Positions 23,630-31,249 of a DNA stretch of 64,000 bases are shown piece after piece. Both the position numbers and the translations under genes were made by a program. Origin of the DNA: Scandinavium manionii (GTDB lineage Bacteria > Pseudomonadota > Gammaproteobacteria > Enterobacterales > Enterobacteriaceae); contig NZ_JALIGC010000037.1 in assembly GCF_024764775.1 (NCBI RefSeq), forward strand, positions 186,001-250,000. The letters are read 5' to 3'. Positions within the stretch are counted from its first letter, which is position 1, and each line of letters starts with the position of its first letter. The notes beneath the pieces are model-generated. The model saw nothing but the letters and a program-made list of their open reading frames with translations. It was not told the origin of the DNA and ran no database searches.

Positions 23630-25312
23630 ATGAATTATATTAAATCTTTAACACAACAGCGGTTGTGCCTGTTCATCGCCTTGTATATCGGTCTGTTCCT
23701 TAACGGCGCGGTATTAGTGCGACGGCTGATGGGCTATCTTGAAAATCCCAGCGTAGTGAATGGCATTTTTGCCATCATCGAACTCTGCGGCTCGGTACTG
23801 GTGACGTTCTGTTTGTTACGTCTGCTCTCCATTTTGGGCCGCCGTCCGTGGCAGATCCTGACCTCGCTGGTGGTCATTATTTCCGTTGCCGCCAGCTACT
23901 ACATGACCTTTATGAACGTGGTGATTGGCTACGGTATTGTGGCATCGGTGATGACCACCGACGTTGACCTGTCTAAAGAAGTGATCGGGCGTGGCCTGAT
24001 GATGTGGACGGTGCTGGCGAGCCTCCCGCCGCTGTTCTTCATCTGGAGCAACCGTTGCCGCTATACGCTGCAACGCCAACTGCGTACCCGCGGGCAGCGA
24101 GTGCGTAACATCGCCGTGGTGGTGATGGCTGGCCTGCTGGTCTGGGCCCCGATCCGATTAATGGACCGTCACCAGAAACAGGTTGAGAAAACGTCTCAGG
24201 GCGATGCGCCGAGCTACGGTGGTATCGTCGCCAACTCCTATCTGCCGTCGAACTGGGTATCCGCCCTGGGCCTGTATGCCTGGGCGCAGGTCGATGAATC
24301 CTCTGACAGTCGTTCTCTGATTAACCCGGCGAAGAAATACACCTATGTGGCACCGGGTAAAGACCTGGATGACACCTACGTGGTGTTCATCATCGGCGAA
24401 ACCACCCGCTGGGATCACATGGGTATTCTGGGCTATGACCGCAATACCACACCGAAGCTGTCGCAAGAGAAAAACCTGGTCGCCTATCGCGGCACGTCCT
24501 GCGACACGGCCACCAAGCTCTCACTGCGCTGCATGTTTGTGCGCGAGGGCGGCGCAGAGGATAACCCTCAGCGTACCCTGAAAGAGCAGAACGTGTTTGC
24601 GGTGTTGAAACAGTTGGGCTTTAGCTCAGACCTGTTCGCCATGCAGAGTGAAATCTGGTTCTACAGCAACACCATGGCTGACAACATTGCTTATCGCGAG
24701 CAGATTGGCGCCGAGCCGCGTAACCGGGGCAAAGACGTGGCGGACAAACTGCTGCTGCCGGAAATAGCGCAGTCGCTGGAAAGCCATCCGAACGGCAAGC
24801 ATTTGATCATCCTGCACACCAAGGGCTCGCACTGGAGTTACTACCAGCGCTACACCCGCGATTTTGCAAAATGGCAGCCGGAATGCGTCGGCATCAACGA
24901 CGAATGCAGTAAGAAGGAGATGATCAATGCCTATGACAACTCGGTGCTGTACGTCGATACCTTCATCAGTGACGTACTGGATCAGCTGCGCGACAAGAAG
25001 GCCATCGTCTTCTATGCTGCCGACCACGGTGAGTCGATCAACGAGAAAGAGCACCTGCACGGTACGCCGCGCATGCTAGCTCCGCCTGAGCAGTTCCGTG
25101 TGCCGATGCTGGTATGGATGTCCGATAAGTATCTGGAAAACCCGGCGCATCAGCAGGCGTTTACGCAGCTGAAAAAGGAAGCTGACATGAAGGTACCGCG
25201 TCGTCACGTGGAGTTGTATGACACCATCATGGGTTGCCTCGGATACACTTCGCCAGACGGCGGGATTAACGAGAACAACAACTGGTGTCACGTCCCGGCT
25301 AAAAGCCAGTAA
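23630..25312 (+). CDS. eptB: Kdo2-lipid A phosphoethanolamine transferase
   Basis: EptB adds phosphoethanolamine to the outer Kdo of lipopolysaccharide. The 560-residue protein has about five N-terminal transmembrane helices (to roughly residue 180) and a periplasmic alkaline-phosphatase-fold domain with VFIIGETTRWDHMG (metal ligand Glu), the nucleophile region SCDTATKLSLRC, and FYAADHGESINE with metal-binding Asp/His. The C-terminus MGCLGYTSPDGGINENNNWCH matches E. coli. The start at 23630 (MNYIKSLTQQ) fits the E. coli N-terminus; an in-frame start at 23603 is less likely. In E. coli the mRNA is repressed by MgrR and ArcZ small RNAs. Confidence 0.95.
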   Translation: MNYIKSLTQQRLCLFIALYIGLFLNGAVLVRRLMGYLENPSVVNGIFAIIELCGSVLVTFCLLRLLSILGRRPWQILTSLVVIISVAASYYMTFMNVVIGYGIVASVMTTDVDLSKEVIGRGLMMWTVLASLPPLFFIWSNRCRYTLQRQLRTRGQRVRNIAVVVMAGLLVWAPIRLMDRHQKQVEKTSQGDAPSYGGIVANSYLPSNWVSALGLYAWAQVDESSDSRSLINPAKKYTYVAPGKDLDDTYVVFIIGETTRWDHMGILGYDRNTTPKLSQEKNLVAYRGTSCDTATKLSLRCMFVREGGAEDNPQRTLKEQNVFAVLKQLGFSSDLFAMQSEIWFYSNTMADNIAYREQIGAEPRNRGKDVADKLLLPEIAQSLESHPNGKHLIILHTKGSHWSYYQRYTRDFAKWQPECVGINDECSKKEMINAYDNSVLYVDTFISDVLDQLRDKKAIVFYAADHGESINEKEHLHGTPRMLAPPEQFRVPMLVWMSDKYLENPAHQQAFTQLKKEADMKVPRRHVELYDTIMGCLGYTSPDGGINENNNWCHVPAKSQ

Positions 25313-25361
25313 TGAGACGGCGAGTTTCTCGCCGATCGACAAGGCTTTTGCTGAAAAGGGA

Positions 25362-25390
25362 TTGACGGGGTCGAATCGCAGCAGTAACAT
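25362..25390 (+). promoter_or_regulatory. Promoter of the tRNA-Pro gene
   Basis: TTGACG (25362-25367), 17-base spacer, TAACAT (25385-25390), followed by GC-rich TCGGCCCGCA, a discriminator typical of stringently controlled stable-RNA promoters. The mature tRNA starts 12 bases after the -10. Confidence 0.8.
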
Positions 25391-25401
25391 TCGGCCCGCA
25401 T

Positions 25402-25478
25402 CGGCGAGTAGCGCAGCTTGGTAGCGCAACTGGTTTGGGACCAGTGGGTCGGAGGTTCGAATCCTCTCTCGCCGACCA
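25402..25478 (+). tRNA. tRNA-Pro, anticodon UGG
   Basis: The 77-base sequence folds as a complete tRNA: acceptor CGGCGAG/CTCGCCG, anticodon arm ACTGG-TTTGGGA-CCAGT, T arm GGAGG-TTCGAAT-CCTCT, encoded CCA at 25476-25478. The anticodon loop positions 34-36 are TGG, so it reads CCN proline codons. The sequence equals, from memory, E. coli proM, whereas the tRNA in this place (between eptB and dpp) in E. coli is proK with anticodon CGG. The identity of tRNA-Pro is certain; the locus comparison is from memory. Confidence 0.96.
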
Positions 25479-25484
25479 CATTCG

Positions 25485-25513
25485 AAAAAACCGCTCTTTT
25501 GAGCGGTTTTTTT
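25485..25513 (+). terminator. tRNA-Pro terminator (copy 1)
   Basis: Stem AAAAAACCGCTC / GAGCGGTTTTTT with loop TTTT, immediately downstream of the tRNA. A second identical copy is at 25655-25683. Confidence 0.92.
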
Positions 25514-25654
25514 ACGTCTGTAGCCTGGAGAGGATGAAGAAGCTCCGGGGGAAGGAGGTTCGAGCCGAGCGAAGCGAGACCACGTTGCTTTAGCAACGGC
25601 CCGAAGGGCGAGGCCACGCAGTGGCGAGTTATCCTCTCTCGCCGACCACATTCG

Positions 25655-25683
25655 AAAAAACCGCTCTTTTGAGCGGTTTTTTT
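25655..25683 (+). terminator. tRNA-Pro terminator (copy 2)
   Basis: An exact duplicate of the hairpin and T run at 25485-25513, carried by the downstream repeat unit. Confidence 0.85.
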
Positions 25684-25739
25684 ACGTCTGTAGCCTGGAG
25701 AGGTTGAAGAAGCTCCGGGGAAGGAGATTTGCGGCAGGT

Positions 25740-25772
25740 GTAGGCCCGTGCAAGCGAAGCACCGCCCGGCAA
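25740..25772 (-). repeat. Single REP element
   Basis: On the minus strand it reads TTGCCGGGCGGTGCTTCGCT then TGCACGGGCCTAC, the usual REP form with an imperfect stem. It lies between the tRNA duplication and the minus-strand SnoaL-like ORF. Confidence 0.6.
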
Positions 25773-25776
25773 TGAA

Positions 25777-26019
25777 TTACCCTAACAGCTCCGTGCCATA
25801 CGAATTATCAATCGTGCATAGCCAGCGTCCGTTATCTTCCTGGCGGAATACGTAAGTCGCACGGCGGGTGGTTTCGACAGGGATTCCGTCGTCGCCTGGA
25901 AAACGCAGCCTGGTTTCCATAATCACCAGCGCATTACCCGTGCCCTCGATTCCTCTGCTGTTTTTGAATGAACCTGCTTTCTCTACACTCGCACCATAAC
26001 CGTCAAAAATCCTCACCAT
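25777..26019 (-). pseudogene. Truncated SnoaL/SgcJ-like protein (C-terminal part)
   Basis: The 80-residue frame has the tail of an NTF2/SnoaL-fold protein of the SgcJ/EcaC type: GTGNALVIMETRLRFPGDDG, then TTRRATYVFRQEDNGRWLCTIDNSYGTELL. Family members run to about 130-160 residues, so the N-terminal half is missing. Just upstream on the same strand, in another frame, a 16-codon ORF (MENVTKWLSDDAKRGW, stop) may be a relic of the missing part, suggesting a frameshift plus deletion. An intact short protein from the ATG at 26019 cannot be excluded. Function unknown. Confidence 0.5.
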
Positions 26020-26557
26020 CCTCTCTTCGCATCGTCAGATAACCATTTTGTGACATTTTCCATTGTATTTTTCTATATTTGGTTAGCCTTTTTCTTGCGT
26101 TACTTATGGATAACCTCAGCATTTTCGCCTGTGCGTTTTAACGTTCACGCTATTAATCGCTCAGATTATCATCATTCCGCCAGAAATTTTTATCAATTTG
26201 CACAATTGTTAATCACTGGTTATTGCAAGGTGTGAAGATGATTGTGCTGCTGTTAAGCGCGTAGCATAAATTTCCCTGCTGAGAATACCCTTCAGAAGTT
26301 TTTTTAATCTTTGTCTGAGGATTCTCACCGTTGATGTAAATCCCGGTTACCTGTATTGACGTTTGCACATTCTGTTGACAGATTGTAGGGCATGAGGGGC
26401 ATTTCAGGGAGGATCTGCGCTGCTACTCAGTCGCTCTTCTGAAAGGAATCTCCAACCCTTTTAACGCCTTCGGGCACAACCGACCAGACCGGGTAAAAAA
26501 CATATAAAGGCCTGGCGGAAAAACACAACAAACAAACATCATATTTGGAGCAGAATA
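26020..26557. other. Long upstream region of dppA
   Basis: This 538-base AT-rich interval has no convincing gene. It contains a TTGACA at 26375-26380 and another -35-like TTGACG at 26355, both plausible starts for dpp promoters, and the C/A-rich leader at 26521-26541. The E. coli dpp operon also has a long upstream region. Confidence 0.5.
26523..26540 (+). promoter_or_regulatory. GcvB small-RNA target-like leader of dppA
   Basis: The sequence ACACAACAAACAAACATC lies 17 bases before the dppA ATG, just ahead of the TTGGAG ribosome-binding site. dppA is an established GcvB target, and GcvB's G/U-rich R1 region pairs with CA-rich leaders of this form. GcvB itself is not in the window. Confidence 0.65.
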
Positions 26558-28165
26558 ATGAGTATTTCCTTGAAAAAGTCAGGGATGCTGAAGCTTGGTC
26601 TTAGCCTGGTGGCGTTGACTGTGGCAGCAAGCGTGCAGGCCAAAACCCTGGTTTACTGTTCTGAAGGCTCGCCGGAAGGCTTTAACCCACAGCTGTTCAC
26701 CTCTGGTACGACTTACGATGCAAGCTCCGTGCCTATCTACAACCGTCTGGTTGAATTCAAAACCGGCACCACGGAAATAATCCCAGGTCTGGCAGAGAAG
26801 TGGGATGTCAGCGCCGACGGCAAAACCTACACCTTCCACCTGCGCCCAGGCGTGAAGTGGCAGGACAACAAAGAGTTCAAACCGACGCGTGACTTCAACG
26901 CCGATGACGTCGTGTTCTCCTTCGATCGTCAGAAAAACGACAAAAACCCGTACCACAAAGTATCTGGCGGCAGCTATGAATACTTTGAAGGCATGGGCCT
27001 GCCAGACCTGATAAGCGAAGTGAAGAAAGTGGACGATAATACCGTTCAGTTCGTGTTGACGCGTCCAGAAGCACCGTTCCTTGCCGACCTGGCGATGGAC
27101 TTTGCATCGATTCTGTCGAAAGAGTACGCAGACAACATGCTGAAAGCCGGCACGCCGGAGAAAATCGACCTGAACCCAATCGGTACCGGTCCATTCCAGC
27201 TGCTGCAGTACCAGAAAGACTCCCGTATTCTGTACAAAGCGTTCCCGGGCTACTGGGGTACCAAACCGCAGATCGACCGTCTGGTGTTCTCTATCACCCC
27301 AGATGCGTCCGTCCGTTACGCCAAACTGCAGAAAAACGAATGCCAGGTGATGCCGTACCCGAACCCGGCTGACATCGCTCGCATGAAGCAGGACAAAAAC
27401 ATCAACTTGCTGTCACAGGCGGGTCTGAACGTGGGCTACCTCTCCTTTAACACTGAGAAGAAACCGCTGGATGACGTGAAAGTTCGTCAGGCGTTGACTT
27501 ATGCGGTGAACAAAGAGGCGATTATCAAAGCCGTTTATCAGGGGGCGGGCGTTGCTGCTAAGAACCTGATCCCACCAACCATGTGGGGCTATAACGACGA
27601 TGTGAAGGATTACACCTACGATCCGGAAAAAGCCAAAGCGCTGCTGAAAGAGTCTGGTCATGCTGATGGTTTCAGCATTGACCTGTGGGCGATGCCGGTA
27701 CAGCGTCCGTACAACCCGAACGCTCGCCGTATGGCTGAGATGATTCAGGCTGACTGGGCGAAAGTAGGCGTGAAAGCCAACATCGTGACCTACGAGTGGG
27801 GCGAATACCTGAAACGCGCCAAAGCAGGTGAGCATCAGACAGTGATGATGGGCTGGACCGGTGACAATGGGGATCCGGACAACTTCTTCGCCACCCTGTT
27901 CAGCTGTGCTGCGGCGAAAGATGGTTCCAACTATTCTCGCTGGTGCTACAAGCCGTTTGAAGACCTGATTCAGCCTGCTCGTGCGACTGAAGATCACAAC
28001 AAGCGTATTGAACTGTACAAACAGGCTCAGGTAGTGATGCATGACCAGGCTCCGGCGCTGATCATCGCTCACTCCACCGTGTACGAGCCAGTGCGTAAAG
28101 AAGTCAAAGGCTATGTGGTTGATCCATTAGGTAAGCACCACTTCGAAAACGTCTCCATCGAATAA
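26558..28165 (+). CDS. dppA: Periplasmic dipeptide-binding protein DppA
   Basis: DppA binds dipeptides (and haem) in the periplasm and delivers them to DppBC; it also serves dipeptide chemotaxis via Tap. The 535-residue product has a signal peptide ending SVQA before KTLVYCSEGSPEGFNPQLF and is a family 5 solute-binding protein (AEKWDVSADGKTYTFHLRPGVKW near residue 85). The E. coli C-terminus (DPLGKHHFENVSIE) is conserved. It is the first gene of dppABCDF; a 161-base gap with a REP pair separates it from dppB and probably lowers distal expression relative to dppA. Confidence 0.98.
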   Translation: MSISLKKSGMLKLGLSLVALTVAASVQAKTLVYCSEGSPEGFNPQLFTSGTTYDASSVPIYNRLVEFKTGTTEIIPGLAEKWDVSADGKTYTFHLRPGVKWQDNKEFKPTRDFNADDVVFSFDRQKNDKNPYHKVSGGSYEYFEGMGLPDLISEVKKVDDNTVQFVLTRPEAPFLADLAMDFASILSKEYADNMLKAGTPEKIDLNPIGTGPFQLLQYQKDSRILYKAFPGYWGTKPQIDRLVFSITPDASVRYAKLQKNECQVMPYPNPADIARMKQDKNINLLSQAGLNVGYLSFNTEKKPLDDVKVRQALTYAVNKEAIIKAVYQGAGVAAKNLIPPTMWGYNDDVKDYTYDPEKAKALLKESGHADGFSIDLWAMPVQRPYNPNARRMAEMIQADWAKVGVKANIVTYEWGEYLKRAKAGEHQTVMMGWTGDNGDPDNFFATLFSCAAAKDGSNYSRWCYKPFEDLIQPARATEDHNKRIELYKQAQVVMHDQAPALIIAHSTVYEPVRKEVKGYVVDPLGKHHFENVSIE

Positions 28166-28198
28166 TTAAAAATGTAAGGGGTACGTGAGTGCCCCTCT

Positions 28199-28267
28199 AT
28201 GCCCGGCGACGCTGCGCCTGCACGGGCCTACGAATGTAGGTCGGGTAAGCGCAGCGCCACCCGGTAG
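28199..28267 (+). repeat. Paired REP (BIME) between dppA and dppB
   Basis: Two REP units in inverted orientation, 28200-28231 (GCCCGGCGACGCTGCG... GGGCCTACG) and 28235-28267 (GTAGGTCGGGTAAGCGCAGC...CCACCCGGT). Such elements at this site in operons protect the upstream mRNA from 3' exonucleases. Confidence 0.8.
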
Positions 28268-28326
28268 TTGTGAGCAATACAGACGTGCTGTCGCCAGGCA
28301 GAACGTCATGAGAGAGAATCCGGGTT

Positions 28327-29346
28327 ATGTTGCAGTTTATCCTCCGACGTCTGGGATTAGTCATCCCGACCTTTATCGGTATCACCCTGCTGACCTTTGC
28401 CTTTGTCCATATGATCCCGGGTGACCCGGTGATGATAATGGCCGGTGAGCGCGGTATTTCCCCTGAGCGTCACGCACAGCTTCTGGCTGCCATGGGCCTT
28501 GATAAGCCAATGTGGCAACAGTATCTCCATTATATCTGGGGCGTTCTTCACGGCGATTTAGGGATCTCGCTGAAGAGCCGTCTGCCAGTATGGGACGAAT
28601 TCGTTCCGCGCTTTAAAGCCACGCTGGAACTCGGCGTCTGCGCAATGATTTTCGCCGTTGCGGTGGGCATTCCTGTCGGCGTGCTGGCTGCGGTTAAGCG
28701 TGGTTCTATCTTCGATCACACCGCCGTTGGCCTCGCACTGACCGGCTACTCAATGCCGATTTTCTGGTGGGGCATGATGCTCATCATGCTGGTGTCGGTA
28801 CAGCTGAATCTGGCACCGGTCTCCGGGCGTATTGGCGATTCGGTGTTCCTTGATGACACGCTGCCGTTAACCGGCTTCATGTTGATTGATACCGCCATCT
28901 GGGGCGAACCGGGCAACTTCATCGATGCTCTGGCGCATATGGTGCTGCCTGCGGTGGTGCTGGGCACCATTCCGCTGGCGGTTATCGTGCGTATGACCCG
29001 TTCGGCGATGCTGGAAGTGCTCGGCGAAGACTATATCCGTACCGCGCGTGCGAAGGGCCTGACCCGGATGCGCGTCATCATTGTGCATGCGCTGCGTAAT
29101 GCCATGCTGCCAGTGGTGACGGTTATCGGTCTGCAGGTCGGCACGCTGCTGGCGGGTGCGATTCTGACCGAAACCATCTTCTCCTGGCCGGGCCTTGGGC
29201 GCTGGCTGATTGATGCCCTGCAACGCCGTGATTATCCGGTTGTGCAAGGCGGGGTCCTGCTGGTCGCGACGATGATTATCCTCGTGAACCTGCTGGTCGA
29301 CCTGCTGTACGGCGTGGTGAACCCGCGTATTCGTCATAGGAAGTAA
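28327..29346 (+). CDS. dppB: Dipeptide ABC transporter permease DppB
   Basis: DppB is one of two inner-membrane channel subunits of the dipeptide importer. The 339-residue protein starts MLQFILRRLGLVIPTFIGIT, has six predicted helices and carries the EAA loop (LGEDYIRTARAKGLTRMRVIIVHALRNAMLP, about residues 232-262) that contacts the ATPases. It begins after a REP-containing gap and is followed by dppC after 9 bases. Length matches E. coli DppB. Confidence 0.97.
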   Translation: MLQFILRRLGLVIPTFIGITLLTFAFVHMIPGDPVMIMAGERGISPERHAQLLAAMGLDKPMWQQYLHYIWGVLHGDLGISLKSRLPVWDEFVPRFKATLELGVCAMIFAVAVGIPVGVLAAVKRGSIFDHTAVGLALTGYSMPIFWWGMMLIMLVSVQLNLAPVSGRIGDSVFLDDTLPLTGFMLIDTAIWGEPGNFIDALAHMVLPAVVLGTIPLAVIVRMTRSAMLEVLGEDYIRTARAKGLTRMRVIIVHALRNAMLPVVTVIGLQVGTLLAGAILTETIFSWPGLGRWLIDALQRRDYPVVQGGVLLVATMIILVNLLVDLLYGVVNPRIRHRK

Positions 29347-29355
29347 GGGGCCATC

Positions 29356-30255
29356 ATGTCACAAGTCACTGAAAATAAAGTTGCTGCACCGGTGCCAATG
29401 ACCCCATTGCAGGAGTTCTGGCACTATTTCAAACGTAATAAAGGCGCCGTTGTCGGTCTGGTGTATGTGGTGGTGGTTATGCTCATCGCTATTTTTGCCA
29501 ACGTCCTCGCGCCGTATAACCCGGCGGATCAGTTCCGTGATTCACTGCTGGCGCCACCGTTCTGGCAGGAAGGCGGCACGCTGTCGCATTTGCTCGGCAC
29601 CGACGATGTCGGTCGCGACGTGCTTTCACGCTTGATGTACGGCGCGCGTCTGTCGCTGCTGGTGGGTTGTCTGGTGGTGGTGCTGTCGCTGGTACTGGGC
29701 GTCGTGCTCGGGCTGGTGGCGGGCTATTTCGGCGGCATTATCGATAACATCATCATGCGTATCGTCGACATCATGCTGGCCCTGCCAAGCCTGCTGCTGG
29801 CGCTGGTGCTGGTGGCGATCTTCGGTCCGTCCATCGGTAACGCCGCATTGGCGCTGACCTTTGTAGCCCTACCTCACTACGTGCGATTAACCCGCGCGGC
29901 GGTGATGGTGGAGGTCAATCGCGACTACGTAACCGCTTCTCGCGTGGCGGGTGCGGGCGCAATGCGCCAGATGTTCGTCAATATTTTCCCAAACTGCCTT
30001 GCGCCGCTGATTGTTCAGGCGTCGCTCGGTTTCTCGAACGCCATTCTCGATATGGCCGCTCTTGGCTTCCTTGGCATGGGTGCGCAGCCGCCAACACCGG
30101 AGTGGGGCACCATGCTCTCCGACGTGTTGCAGTTCGCGCAGAGCGCCTGGTGGGTCGTGACCTTCCCGGGTCTGGCGATCCTGCTTACGGTGCTGGCATT
30201 TAACCTGATGGGCGACGGTCTGCGTGACGCGCTGGATCCCAAACTGAAGCAGTAA
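29356..30255 (+). CDS. dppC: Dipeptide ABC transporter permease DppC
   Basis: DppC is the second channel subunit, 299 residues with six predicted helices and the EAA loop (VNRDYVTASRVAGAGAMRQMFVNIFPNCLAP, about residues 190-220). The N-terminal cytoplasmic tail (MSQVTENKVAAPVPMTPLQEFW) matches the E. coli protein in style. It lies 9 bases after dppB and 10 bases before dppD. Confidence 0.97.
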   Translation: MSQVTENKVAAPVPMTPLQEFWHYFKRNKGAVVGLVYVVVVMLIAIFANVLAPYNPADQFRDSLLAPPFWQEGGTLSHLLGTDDVGRDVLSRLMYGARLSLLVGCLVVVLSLVLGVVLGLVAGYFGGIIDNIIMRIVDIMLALPSLLLALVLVAIFGPSIGNAALALTFVALPHYVRLTRAAVMVEVNRDYVTASRVAGAGAMRQMFVNIFPNCLAPLIVQASLGFSNAILDMAALGFLGMGAQPPTPEWGTMLSDVLQFAQSAWWVVTFPGLAILLTVLAFNLMGDGLRDALDPKLKQ

Positions 30256-30265
30256 GAGGCACGAG

Positions 30266-31249
30266 ATGGCGTTATTAAATGTAGATAAATTATCGGTGCA
30301 CTTCGGCGACGAAGGCACCCCGTTTCGCGCCGTGGACCGCATCAGCTATAGCGTAAAGCAGGGCGAAGTGGTCGGCATCGTTGGGGAATCCGGTTCCGGT
30401 AAATCCGTCAGCTCGCTGGCGATCATGGGACTGATTGATTACCCCGGCCGCGTGATGGCGGAAAAACTGGAGTTTAACGGTCGCGACCTGAAGCGCATTT
30501 CCGAAAAAGAACGCCGCCAGTTGGTGGGCGCGGAAGTGGCAATGATTTTCCAGGATCCGATGACCAGCCTGAACCCATGCTACACCGTCGGTTTCCAGAT
30601 TATGGAAGCGATTAAGGTGCATCAGGGCGGCAACAAGAAAACGCGTCGTCAGCGGGCTATCGACCTGCTGAATCTGGTCGGTATTCCCGATGCGGCTTCG
30701 CGTCTGGATGTTTATCCGCACCAGCTCTCCGGTGGGATGAGCCAGCGCGTGATGATTGCGATGGCAATTGCCTGTCGACCAAAGCTGCTGATTGCCGATG
30801 AACCGACGACTGCGCTGGATGTCACCATTCAGGCGCAAATCATCGAGCTGCTGCTGGAGCTGCAGCAGAAAGAGAACATGGCGCTGGTGCTGATTACGCA
30901 CGACCTGGCGCTGGTGGCAGAAGCGGCACACAAAATCATCGTGATGTACGCAGGCCAGGTGGTGGAAACTGGGGCCGCGCAGGATATCTTCCGCGCGCCG
31001 CGTCACCCGTACACTCAGGCACTGCTGCGTGCGCTGCCGGAGTTTGCGCAGGATAAAGCGCGTCTGGCCTCGTTGCCGGGCGTCGTTCCGGGCAAGTACG
31101 ACCGCCCGAACGGCTGCCTGCTCAACCCGCGCTGCCCATATGCTACCGACAGATGTCGTGCTGAAGAACCGGAACTGAATGCCGTCGACGGCGGTCGTCA
31201 GTCCAAATGCCATTACCCCCTCGATGATGCCGGGAGGCCAACATTATGA
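30266..31249 (+). CDS. dppD: Dipeptide ABC transporter ATPase DppD
   Basis: DppD is one of the two ATPases of the importer. The 327-residue protein has Walker A GESGSGKS, Q loop IFQDPMTSLNP, signature LSGGMSQR, Walker B LLIADEPTTALD and H loop ITHDL. The C-terminal oligopeptide-transporter extension contains the four-cysteine cluster (NGCLLNPRCPYATDRC...KCHYPL), a predicted Fe-S or metal site in this family. Its stop overlaps the dppF ATG (ATGA at 31246-31249). Confidence 0.97.
   Translation: MALLNVDKLSVHFGDEGTPFRAVDRISYSVKQGEVVGIVGESGSGKSVSSLAIMGLIDYPGRVMAEKLEFNGRDLKRISEKERRQLVGAEVAMIFQDPMTSLNPCYTVGFQIMEAIKVHQGGNKKTRRQRAIDLLNLVGIPDAASRLDVYPHQLSGGMSQRVMIAMAIACRPKLLIADEPTTALDVTIQAQIIELLLELQQKENMALVLITHDLALVAEAAHKIIVMYAGQVVETGAAQDIFRAPRHPYTQALLRALPEFAQDKARLASLPGVVPGKYDRPNGCLLNPRCPYATDRCRAEEPELNAVDGGRQSKCHYPLDDAGRPTL

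Larger units (their letters stand above)
25461..25720 (+). repeat. 170-bp-period direct duplication of the tRNA-Pro 3' end and terminator
   Basis: Bases 25461-25550 recur at 25631-25720 with 89 of 90 identical (A at 25534, T at 25704). The repeated unit starts at the T loop of the tRNA (ATCCTCTCTCGCCGACCA) and runs through the terminator into flanking sequence. Between the copies, 25555-25564 (GGAGGTTCGA) restates the 5' half of the T arm, and a 66-base insert (25565-25630) separates it from the second 3' end. The insert holds three perfect mini-hairpins: GTTGC-TTTA-GCAAC (25584-25597), GCCC-GAA-GGGC (25599-25609) and GCCAC-GCA-GTGGC (25613-25625). The second copy has no 5' half, so it is not a functional tRNA. 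Confidence 0.85.

Noticed and set aside
25076..25651. Long minus-strand ORFs through the tRNA-Pro and its duplicated terminator (191 and 109 codons)
   Set aside because: They read antisense through a tRNA, terminators and the eptB end; peptides such as GERGFEPPTHWSQ are a well-known false product of tRNA antisense frames.
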